Both the position numbers and the translations under genes were made by a program. This document shows positions 1-5,200 of a stretch of 7,800 nucleotides of DNA, one piece after another. Every line of letters begins with the position of its first letter. Within the stretch, counting starts at the first letter, position 1. The notes under the pieces were generated by a model that did not search any database, was not told the origin of the DNA, and saw only the letters and a program-made list of their open reading frames with translations. Origin of the DNA: Campylobacteraceae bacterium (lineage in GTDB: Bacteria; Campylobacterota; Campylobacteria; Campylobacterales; Sulfurovaceae); NCBI GenBank assembly GCA_026986085.1, contig JALSPE010000142.1, positions 1 through 7,800 on the forward strand, in the 5' to 3' direction.

Positions 1-115
1 TTTATATGTCGTAATAGTAACATTAAAGTATCGATTTTATCGTAAATATGACAATATGACATATTTATATATAGTATATTTCTAAATGAAATATTTAATA
101 TATCATACTATTGCC
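1..115. other. Noncoding left edge downstream of the phosphoribosyltransferase gene
   Basis: No open frame of useful length is seen on either strand. The stretch is very AT-rich. It contains a tandem duplication of the 8-mer AATATGAC at 45-60 and a short inverted repeat, ATATTTC/GAAATAT with a 5-nt loop, at 76-94. Neither is followed by a clear T-run for the minus-strand operon, so I do not call an intrinsic terminator. The minus strand also carries TTTACGATAAAA (plus 35-46), a 12-mer that recurs upstream of gspK. It may be the promoter region of a gene lying left of the window. Confidence 0.6.
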
Positions 116-562
116 TTAGACTCTATCTACTTCCCAAAAGAAATCTATCCATTGGTCTGCTTTTTTTACTCTGTAATCAGCTTCTATAATGGCTGTTGGT
201 TTATAAAAAATTGTTGCTAATTTAAATACGCAATTTGGATATTTTTGTTTTAGAAGGGTTAATATACCCTTTAGGGTTTCACCACTATCTACTATGTCAT
301 CAACAATTACAACTCTCTTTGCATCACTCAAATTTGGTATATTAAATATCTCTAAAGAGTCCAATTTTCTCTCTTTATCATAGTGTATAGAGTTTAAAGC
401 AAACAGGCGCCTTGTATCTAGAGATTGTGCCATAAAGTGTCCAAGTGTTAAGCCACCTCTAGCAACTGCCAACAGAGTATCTGGTTCAAACTCTTTTACC
501 TTGCTTGAAAGAGTTGCTACATCTTTTAAAAATTCATCATAGCTGTAGTAATATTTCTGCAC
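116..562 (-). CDS. Gpt-like purine phosphoribosyltransferase (GTG start)
   Basis: A 148-aa cytoplasmic type I phosphoribosyltransferase that would join a purine base to PRPP, giving the nucleotide and pyrophosphate. The PRPP-binding motif VVIVDDIVDSGET is at residues 84-96. An ARGGL loop at 34-38, a KP(x5)DYxV segment at about 121-132 and an aromatic tail QWIDFFWE at 137-144 resemble E. coli Gpt (xanthine/guanine PRT), whose length is also close (152 aa). Exact base specificity cannot be read from sequence. The start is GTG, preceded by AGGAG at 568-572 with a 5-nt spacer. That SD shares bases with the TAG stop of the upstream permease gene, only 8 bp away, so translation is probably coupled. 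A transporter and a salvage enzyme side by side suggest uptake and immediate phosphoribosylation of purines. Confidence 0.9.
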   Translation of the reverse strand: MQKYYYSYDEFLKDVATLSSKVKEFEPDTLLAVARGGLTLGHFMAQSLDTRRLFALNSIHYDKERKLDSLEIFNIPNLSDAKRVVIVDDIVDSGETLKGILTLLKQKYPNCVFKLATIFYKPTAIIEADYRVKKADQWIDFFWEVDRV

Positions 563-567
563 TCTTG

Positions 568-573
568 CTCCTA
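568..573 (-). promoter_or_regulatory. Ribosome binding site fused to the permease stop codon
   Basis: On the minus strand TAGGAG contains both the TAG stop of the permease (573..571) and the AGGAG SD of the phosphoribosyltransferase. It sits 5 nt before the GTG start and supports that non-ATG start. The arrangement favours re-initiation by ribosomes finishing the permease. Confidence 0.75.
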
Positions 574-1866
574 TTTGTGAACTATAAATACTATTAATGA
601 GATTATAGATATTACTATAACTCCAATATTTAAATCTTTAAATTTACCTTGAGCCATTTTTATAGTTGTATATGTTACAAATGCAGCTGCTAATCCATTA
701 GTAATAGAGAAAGTTAGTGGCATTAGTAAAATAGAGAAAAATGCAGCTGAAGCTGTTGCTATATCCATGTTTTCAAAATTTATACGCCCAAGCTCTTTAA
801 ACATTAATATACCAACAACAACCAAGATTGGTAAAATTGCAGGTTCTGGAATTGCCTTAAAGATAGGTAGCATAAAGAGTGTTAAAATAAATAAAAGTGC
901 TGTAAAAACTGCTGTTAGACCTGTTCTTCCACCTGCTTCTACACCACTAGCAGACTCTATAAAAGATGTTGTAGTAGAGACTCCCAATAAAGAGCCAGTT
1001 ACTGTTGCTGCTGCATCAGCTTCTAGAGTTTTTTCTAAAGCTTTATCTTTGGAGCTACTCTCTTGAAATAGATTTGCTCTTGCCCCTACAGCTGTTAATG
1101 TTCCTAGAGTATCAAACATATCTGTTATTAAAAAGGTTATAATTACAGGTAAAAGAGCTAATGATAAAGCCCCTTTTATATCTAAATGCAATGCTATTGG
1201 AGAGATAGATTCAGGCATACTAAAAAACTCTTTTGGAAACTCTAAATTTGGAATAAAGAGCCACCCTATGATTGAGCTAATTGCAACAGATAGTATAAAT
1301 GCACCTCTTATTTTATATGTATATAGGATTAGTGTTAATAGTATGCCAAATACTCCTAATAATACAGATGGGTCGCTAATGTGACCTAATGCAACAAATG
1401 TAGCTTTATCTGGAACTATAATATGCATCTGTTTTAATCCAATAAATGCTATAAATGCTCCAATACCAGCAGAGATTGAGCGTCTTAAATCCATTGGGAT
1501 AGCTTCCATAATCCATACTCTAAATTTTGTTAATGAGAGAATTAAAAATATAACACCAGATATAAATACTATGCCTAAAGCAGTCTGCCACGGTATCTTC
1601 ATTCCCAATACCAAGCCATATGCAAAGTATGCATTTAACCCCATACCTACACTCATGGCAATTGGAGTATTGCTCCATAACCCACTAAATAGAGTTGCCA
1701 AAATTGTAATAAGAGCAGTTGCCGTAACTACTGCACCCATAGGTAACCCAGCATCTGATAGTATAAATCCATTTATAGGAACAATATACATCATTGTTAA
1801 GAATGTTGTAAGACCTGCTATAAACTCTGTTTTAACAGTTGTATTGTGCTCTTTTAATTTAAACAT
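571..1866 (-). CDS. AzgA/PbuG-type purine permease (NCS2-like)
   Basis: A 431-aa inner-membrane protein with about 12-14 hydrophobic segments, typical in length for the AzgA-like branch of nucleobase transporters (adenine/guanine/hypoxanthine:H+ symport). Family signatures are clear: EFIAGLTTFLTMMYIVPIN near residues 14-32, GMGLNAYFAY at 74-83, the ITDMFDTLGTL motif at about 247-257 where an acidic residue contributes to substrate binding in the family, and TSFIESASGVEAGGRTGLTA at 300-319. The ATG start has AAGGAG (1874-1879) with 7-nt spacing. It lies 59 bp after the last pseudopilin gene and 8 bp before the phosphoribosyltransferase. The gap upstream has its own candidate promoter, so the pair may be expressed independently of the secretion genes. 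The base transported cannot be decided from sequence. Confidence 0.93.
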   Translation of the reverse strand: MFKLKEHNTTVKTEFIAGLTTFLTMMYIVPINGFILSDAGLPMGAVVTATALITILATLFSGLWSNTPIAMSVGMGLNAYFAYGLVLGMKIPWQTALGIVFISGVIFLILSLTKFRVWIMEAIPMDLRRSISAGIGAFIAFIGLKQMHIIVPDKATFVALGHISDPSVLLGVFGILLTLILYTYKIRGAFILSVAISSIIGWLFIPNLEFPKEFFSMPESISPIALHLDIKGALSLALLPVIITFLITDMFDTLGTLTAVGARANLFQESSSKDKALEKTLEADAAATVTGSLLGVSTTTSFIESASGVEAGGRTGLTAVFTALLFILTLFMLPIFKAIPEPAILPILVVVGILMFKELGRINFENMDIATASAAFFSILLMPLTFSITNGLAAAFVTYTTIKMAQGKFKDLNIGVIVISIISLIVFIVHK

Positions 1867-1872
1867 AGAACC

Positions 1873-1916
1873 TCTCCTTAAAATTATATATCAAATTATA
1901 TCTAATTTAAAGGAGA
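1873..1916 (-). promoter_or_regulatory. Inverted repeat able to mask the permease SD
   Basis: TCTCCTTAAAATT (1873-1885) and AATTTAAAGGAGA (1904-1916) pair over 13 positions with one mismatch, enclosing an 18-nt loop. In RNA read from the minus strand, the 3' arm contains the AAGGAG ribosome binding site of the permease. The hairpin could form only in transcripts that enter from the pseudopilin genes, because the candidate TATAAT boxes lie in the loop. No U-run follows the stem, so it does not look like an intrinsic terminator. Folding and function are inferred. Confidence 0.5.
1883..1900 (-). promoter_or_regulatory. Candidate promoter: two TATAAT boxes before the purine permease
   Basis: On the minus strand two perfect TATAAT hexamers occur at 1900..1895 and 1888..1883. 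The first would start RNA near 1888, giving a leader of about 22 nt that keeps the AAGGAG site. The second would start too close to that site. No convincing -35 box is seen, which is common for sigma-70 promoters of Campylobacterota. In AT-rich DNA such boxes can occur by chance. Confidence 0.45.
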
Positions 1917-1926
1917 AAGGTATATT

Positions 1927-2307
1927 TTATGGATTAACTCTGTAATATCTTGTAGAAAATTTACTCTTTAACATAATGGCATTTAGGTGAATTGGGACTA
2001 TCATTTTATCGGTTGGTATATCTTTTTTTGTATATATTTTTCGTTTTATCTTTTTTAGGTATCTTTTTGCTTCTATATTTCTTATCTTCATATTATGAAG
2101 CAGAGTATAAGCATCTTTTTTACTTTTATCATATTTAAGGACATCTGGGTGGAGAAAAAGAGTATTGCTTAATTCATTTTGCAGCCTTGTTGTAACATAC
2201 TCTACCATATTTTTATTTTGCTTATTTATTTTGACTAAAGTTAATGTAACTATTGCTATTATCATAACAGATACAATAATTTCTATAATAGTAAAACCCT
2301 TTTTCAA
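1927..2307 (-). CDS. Minor pseudopilin, GspI-like by size and position (TTG start)
   Basis: A 126-aa type IV pilin-like protein. The leader is only MKKG, and prepilin peptidase should cut before F5 (KKG^FTIIE), leaving Glu at mature position 5 (E9), needed for assembly into the fibre. A hydrophobic helix spans about residues 5-26, and the rest is a small, very lysine-rich periplasmic domain (especially about 61-95). It is the third gene from the divergent promoter, and its length matches GspI (about 120-130 aa), but the C-terminal part has no motif I recognise. GspH or a shortened GspJ are alternatives. The TTG start overlaps the upstream TGA as TTGA (2304-2307), with GAGGAG at 2315-2320 placed 7 nt before it. 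No in-frame ATG exists upstream. Confidence 0.72.
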   Translation of the reverse strand: MKKGFTIIEIIVSVMIIAIVTLTLVKINKQNKNMVEYVTTRLQNELSNTLFLHPDVLKYDKSKKDAYTLLHNMKIRNIEAKRYLKKIKRKIYTKKDIPTDKMIVPIHLNAIMLKSKFSTRYYRVNP

Positions 2308-2837
2308 TACCAGTCTCCTCTGCTTCTTAATTTGTTACGGCTATCTTTTAACCACCACTCAATTGCTCCATTTATAGAGTCAAACTCTTTTCCTTCTCCA
2401 AAATATGATGGTATAAACAGAGCTTTATCTCCTAAATCCAATATTACCTGTGATATAGAGTTATTATTGTAGTGTCTTATTCGCATACAGACTTTTTTAT
2501 CATCTACTCTACCCATTTCTATCTTTTGTGGGTTATTGTTTTTATCTAAAATATACTCATTTTTAACATTTAGAGTAATTGGCATAGAGACAACTTGTGG
2601 TTTTGCATTAGCGCTTATATAGTAGCAACTTCTGCAATTGTTAATACATATTAATTCACCATCTCCACTCAAGCTGTTTTGTAGATATTTTGGTAAATTT
2701 TTATATGTAATTCTCTCTTTTGGCTTCTTAAAACTACCAGGTGTAGCAAAGATAAAGTAAGAGAGAAGACCCACTAAAAATATTGCAATTAGAAGCTCTA
2801 TTAGAGTAAAGCCTCTTTTAAAATCTATTTTTGGCAT
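2304..2837 (-). CDS. Minor pseudopilin, GspH/GspJ-like, with a cysteine cluster
   Basis: A 177-aa pseudopilin. The prepilin site is KRG^FTLIE, with cleavage between G9 and F10 and Glu at mature position 5 (E14), followed by a hydrophobic helix to about residue 30. The length fits GspH, and gene order G-H-I supports that, but the globular part is not clearly GspH and could be GspJ-like. Unusual for a minor pseudopilin, it carries C64, C68 and C71 (CxxxCxxC) and a further C117. In the periplasm these could form disulfides or bind metal; I see no direct evidence for either. The ATG lies inside the end of gspG (13-bp overlap, 2825-2837) and has no recognisable SD, so translation probably depends on ribosomes leaving gspG. 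It overlaps the next gene by 4 bp. Confidence 0.75.
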   Translation of the reverse strand: MPKIDFKRGFTLIELLIAIFLVGLLSYFIFATPGSFKKPKERITYKNLPKYLQNSLSGDGELICINNCRSCYYISANAKPQVVSMPITLNVKNEYILDKNNNPQKIEMGRVDDKKVCMRIRHYNNNSISQVILDLGDKALFIPSYFGEGKEFDSINGAIEWWLKDSRNKLRSRGDWY

Positions 2838-3271
2838 TTAGAGTAGTAGATATCTTCTGCATTGTCTGTTCCACCCTCTTTTCTATCTGAACCAAAGCTA
2901 ACTAACTCATATGAATTACCGTTCTTAATGTATTGAATTGGTTGCCCCCAAGAATCTTTTGGAGTTCTTTTTAAGTAAGATTTACTAGAGTATGCTGGAT
3001 ATTTATCTGCATCTGGATTTGTAACTAAAGCTTTTAATCCCTCTTCTGTATCTGGATAAGTCCCATTATCCATCTGGAACATATCTAAAGCTTGAGAGAT
3101 TGAACCCATTTGAGTGCAGACTAAATCTCTTTTTGCTTTATCTCCAGCACCTACAACTTTTGGAACAATAAATCTCGCTAATATACCTAAGATTAAAATA
3201 ACTACCAATAATTCAAGTAGCGTGAAGGCTTTTTTGATTCTTTTTTGACCATTTTTTTGAACTTTACTCAT
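2825..3271 (-). CDS. gspG: Major pseudopilin GspG
   Basis: A 148-aa main subunit of the T2SS pseudopilus. It starts with a 15-residue leader ending in KKA, followed by FTLLELLVV with Glu at mature position 5 (E20) and Pro at mature +22 (P37) in the long N-terminal helix. The globular part shows GspG hallmarks: NGTYPDTEEGLKAL (69-82), DSWGQPIQY (106-114), and the calcium-loop region SFGSDRKEGGTDNAEDI (125-141) with its conserved aspartates. Residue -1 of the cleavage site is Ala instead of the usual Gly. Two cysteines, C52 and C146, could pair. The ATG has AAAAGGAT upstream. As first gene of the leftward operon, with the better ribosome site, it fits the need for many GspG copies. Confidence 0.95.
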   Translation of the reverse strand: MSKVQKNGQKRIKKAFTLLELLVVILILGILARFIVPKVVGAGDKAKRDLVCTQMGSISQALDMFQMDNGTYPDTEEGLKALVTNPDADKYPAYSSKSYLKRTPKDSWGQPIQYIKNGNSYELVSFGSDRKEGGTDNAEDIYYSKCQK

Positions 3272-3296
3272 AATTTTATCCTTTTCAAAGTTAATA

Positions 3297-3306
3297 TGTT
3301 ATAATA
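3297..3306. promoter_or_regulatory. Overlapping divergent -10 elements for gspK (+) and gspG (-)
   Basis: The plus strand has an ideal extended -10, TG-T-TATAAT (3297-3305), which would start RNA near 3312 with a leader of about 73 nt before gspK. On the minus strand TATTAT (3306..3301) occupies almost the same base pairs and would start RNA near 3294, 23 nt before gspG. No -35 box is evident on either strand. Start sites are estimated from spacing only. A minor alternative for gspK is TACGAT at 3365-3370, but RNA starting from it would lose the SD. Confidence 0.55.
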
Positions 3307-3308
3307 TT

Positions 3309-3322
3309 AGTTCATATGAACT
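3309..3322. promoter_or_regulatory. Perfect 14-bp palindrome in the divergent control region
   Basis: AGTTCATATGAACT reads the same on both strands. It covers the predicted gspK transcription start and lies just upstream of the gspG -10. This is a typical place for the operator of a dimeric regulator, which could block gspK directly and also affect gspG. No known regulator consensus is recognised. Confidence 0.45.
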
Positions 3323-3352
3323 TTTTTACTAATTTTTAAATTTTAGTAAAAA
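3323..3352. repeat. Inverted repeat in the gspK leader
   Basis: TTTTTACTAA (3323-3332) and TTAGTAAAAA (3343-3352) are perfect 10-bp inverted arms around a 10-nt AT spacer. It begins one base after the 14-bp palindrome. It could be a second operator or a weak RNA hairpin in the predicted gspK leader. The low GC makes a stable RNA stem doubtful. Confidence 0.4.
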
Positions 3353-3370
3353 TATTCATTATTTTACGAT

Positions 3371-3377
3371 AAAAGAG
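3371..3377 (+). promoter_or_regulatory. Ribosome binding site that fixes the gspK start
   Basis: AAAAGAG ends 7 nt before ATG 3385. The in-frame TTG at 3379 is only 1 nt from this site, and the ATG at 3394 is too far from it. The start at 3385 is therefore preferred. Confidence 0.65.
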
Positions 3378-3384
3378 CTTGAAT

Positions 3385-4275
3385 ATGGTTAAAATGCGTC
3401 CGGCTATTACACTATTTATAACATTAGCTATTGTTGTAGCTTTGTTATCTTTAGTTGGTATAACTTTTAGCTATCTTAGCGAAGCTAGAGCTAAAGCAGA
3501 AAGTAAAGCTGCTCTAATAGAGTCAGATTTAATCTATGCAGATGCATCAAATGCAGTTAGTAAATTTGTTGGCAAAAAGCCATCTGTTGGAACTCTTAAA
3601 AATATATATAAGATTCCAATAACTGTTAACGAAACCAAAGGCTCTTTTAGGCTTTTAGTTGCGTGCTCTCCTGCTAGGGCAGCTATTCCAATTAGTTGGT
3701 TAAGTCAAAGTGGTGGAGCAAAAAGAGAGCAGATGTATAATCTTGCTTCATCTGTTTTTGATGAGATAGCCCTAAAGAACAACTTTAGAGATGTTGGTAG
3801 ATTAAAGGGTATGCTCTCTGATGCCATTACGAGTAAGTTGAGTATATCTTTTGGTAAAGAGGGGCGCTTAAAGAGGGCAAAAAATTATTTTGGCTGGAGT
3901 GATTTTAAGAGTGTTTTGGATGAGTATTATCTACAAGTGCAAGATGATAAAGTCTATAAACCAAATTGGAACTACTACTTTAGTTTTGGTAGAGAGTATG
4001 AGGCGATAGATGGAAACTTTTTAAGCTCAAAGTTGATTGCTACTATATTTAATATAGATGAGCAAATTGTTGAAGAGGATTTTAAGAGTGGTCATCTAAG
4101 GAAGTTTGTTTACGATAATGGATTGGATGAAGAGTTATATAACTCTAAATTGTTTGCAAAAGGTGCAGTTGTAGCCTTAACTTGCAATGCTAACTACTCA
4201 TTTGGGAAGGGGAGTTATGCTTTTAAGTTTAACTATATAAATGGAAAGGTTGAAGGTTTTGAATTTATTAAGTAG
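3385..4275 (+). CDS. gspK: GspK-like minor pseudopilin (pseudopilus tip)
   Basis: A 296-aa protein with start ATG at 3385, chosen for its SD. It begins MVKMRPA then ITLFITLAIVVALLSLVG, a prepilin-like basic leader and hydrophobic helix. Cleavage would probably be after A7, giving Ala at -1 and no Glu at mature position 5. Lack of that Glu is characteristic of GspK, the largest minor pseudopilin, which caps the pseudopilus with GspI and GspJ. Length (usually about 300 aa) and position before gspL agree. The periplasmic part has a long helix (about 30-62), a mixed globular region and two cysteines (C94, C267). Sequence similarity to well-studied GspK is weak by eye, so the call rests mostly on N-terminus, size and operon position. 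It overlaps gspL by 35 bp. Confidence 0.78.
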   Translation: MVKMRPAITLFITLAIVVALLSLVGITFSYLSEARAKAESKAALIESDLIYADASNAVSKFVGKKPSVGTLKNIYKIPITVNETKGSFRLLVACSPARAAIPISWLSQSGGAKREQMYNLASSVFDEIALKNNFRDVGRLKGMLSDAITSKLSISFGKEGRLKRAKNYFGWSDFKSVLDEYYLQVQDDKVYKPNWNYYFSFGREYEAIDGNFLSSKLIATIFNIDEQIVEEDFKSGHLRKFVYDNGLDEELYNSKLFAKGAVVALTCNANYSFGKGSYAFKFNYINGKVEGFEFIK

Positions 4276-5200
4276 TGATGGGAAATTGATACTTTTGCAT
4301 AGAGGTTTAAAATCTCTACCTAGAGCATCTAGGTATGATTTTGTTTTATCTCCACAATTTTATATCTCCAAAAGAGAGAGTCTGCCTGTAAAGTATGCTT
4401 TTCAGGCAAAAAAACTTGCTCCTTCTATATTAGAAGATATACTTCCTACCGACTATAATTATGAGTATGTTGTAGAGAAAGATGGCGATGGATGGATGTT
4501 TTTTGCATATGCTCCAAAAGAGATTGAGGATTTTTTAAAGGTTTGTTGCAGTAAATCACCTGAAAAGATAGGGAAGATATATTTTGCAGATCAATTAGCA
4601 AAAGTTCTTAAAAAGGTTCCTTTGGGTATAGATGAGCAGAATGCTTTAACGCTAATTGACAATAAGGCAACAATTGTTCCAAGATCTATGATAGATGGAG
4701 ATAAATTTGCAAAATTATCATCTAAGTTGCGTCCTAAAATTGGGTATCGTTTTAGAACTTCATCTAAAGGCTCTAGCGACTCTAAATTAAGCAAAGAGGT
4801 TATAGTATTATCCTCTCTAATCGCTCTTTTGGCTCTTGCATTTATATTCGATGGTTTAAATTACAAAAAAGCTATCGCTAAAGAGAGGGATAAGTTGAGT
4901 GTAATTTTAGAGGAGTCTCCAGCCCTTGCGAGTAAATTAACTAGAGATAGTATAAAAAGCAAGTATCAAAATATTGAAAACAGAGAGCGAAAGATAAGAA
5001 ATTTACTTAATAAATATAGTAAATTAACAAGTAAAAAATCTATATTAGATAAGCTAGAGATATCGGGAGATAAATTGATTGCTCAATTTAATGTAGTTCC
5101 AAATGAGATTTCAAGAGTAGAGAGTATTGCAAAAAGTGATAATTTAAAGGTAAGCAGAGTTAATAACTCACTACTTAGAGTTGAGGGGAGTATAAGATGA
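4241..5200 (+). CDS. gspL: GspL-like inner-membrane platform protein
   Basis: A 319-aa bitopic protein. A cytoplasmic domain (about 1-185) is followed by one membrane helix (about 187-205, VIVLSSLIALLALAFIF), a charged periplasmic helix likely to form a coiled coil (about 207-265) and a small alpha/beta domain (about 266-319) resembling the ferredoxin-like fold of GspL. In T2SS, GspL recruits the ATPase GspE and pairs with GspM. The cytoplasmic part is shorter than in Vibrio EpsL (407 aa total). The ATG at 4241 lies 35 bp inside gspK and lacks a clear SD. In-frame TTG codons at 4250 and 4259 are alternatives with SD-like bases too close to them. Called by topology and by its place between gspK and gspM. 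It overlaps the next gene as ATGA. Confidence 0.8.
   Translation: MERLKVLNLLSSDGKLILLHRGLKSLPRASRYDFVLSPQFYISKRESLPVKYAFQAKKLAPSILEDILPTDYNYEYVVEKDGDGWMFFAYAPKEIEDFLKVCCSKSPEKIGKIYFADQLAKVLKKVPLGIDEQNALTLIDNKATIVPRSMIDGDKFAKLSSKLRPKIGYRFRTSSKGSSDSKLSKEVIVLSSLIALLALAFIFDGLNYKKAIAKERDKLSVILEESPALASKLTRDSIKSKYQNIENRERKIRNLLNKYSKLTSKKSILDKLEISGDKLIAQFNVVPNEISRVESIAKSDNLKVSRVNNSLLRVEGSIR
4317..4335 (+). repeat. Perfect 8-bp inverted repeat with 3-nt loop early in gspL
   Basis: TACCTAGA, GCA, TCTAGGTA forms a compact stem-loop in the mRNA about 40 nt after the gspK stop and 76 nt into gspL. A weaker partner, AGAG/CTCT with T/A inner pairs, lies just upstream at 4301-4317. It is inside coding sequence, so it may be chance, or it may influence RNA decay or ribosome movement. 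Confidence 0.35.

Noticed and set aside
71..105. Intrinsic terminator for the phosphoribosyltransferase gene
   Set aside because: The ATATTTC/GAAATAT stem is pure weak pairing apart from one GC and lacks a T-run on the minus strand.
767..1066. Open frame of 99 codons on the plus strand
   Set aside because: It lies wholly inside the permease gene on the other strand, has no family resemblance, and the permease motifs in this stretch are unmistakable.
1867..1926. Purine riboswitch upstream of the purine permease
   Set aside because: The gap is only about 60 bp and lacks the conserved three-way junction and loop sequences of purine aptamers. Only a simple inverted repeat is present.
1909..1936. 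Plus-strand AAAGGAG followed by ATG
   Set aside because: The frame is ATG GAT TAA, a two-codon stub. The SD-like word is the complement arm of the inverted repeat on the minus strand.
1571..1945. Open frame of 124 codons on the plus strand
   Set aside because: It is antisense to the N-terminal part of the permease and runs into the gap without its own SD or a recognisable protein.
2165..2377. Open frame of 70 codons on the plus strand with a hydrophobic N-terminal part
   Set aside because: The hydrophobic run is the antisense image of the pseudopilin helix of the I-like gene. It has no SD.
2600..2660. Radical-SAM type iron-sulfur motif suggested by CxxxCxxC
   Set aside because: The protein is a short pseudopilin exposed outside the cytoplasm and has none of the radical-SAM fold.
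4591..4794. Open frame of 67 codons on the minus strand
   Set aside because: It is antisense to gspL, with no SD and no independent support.
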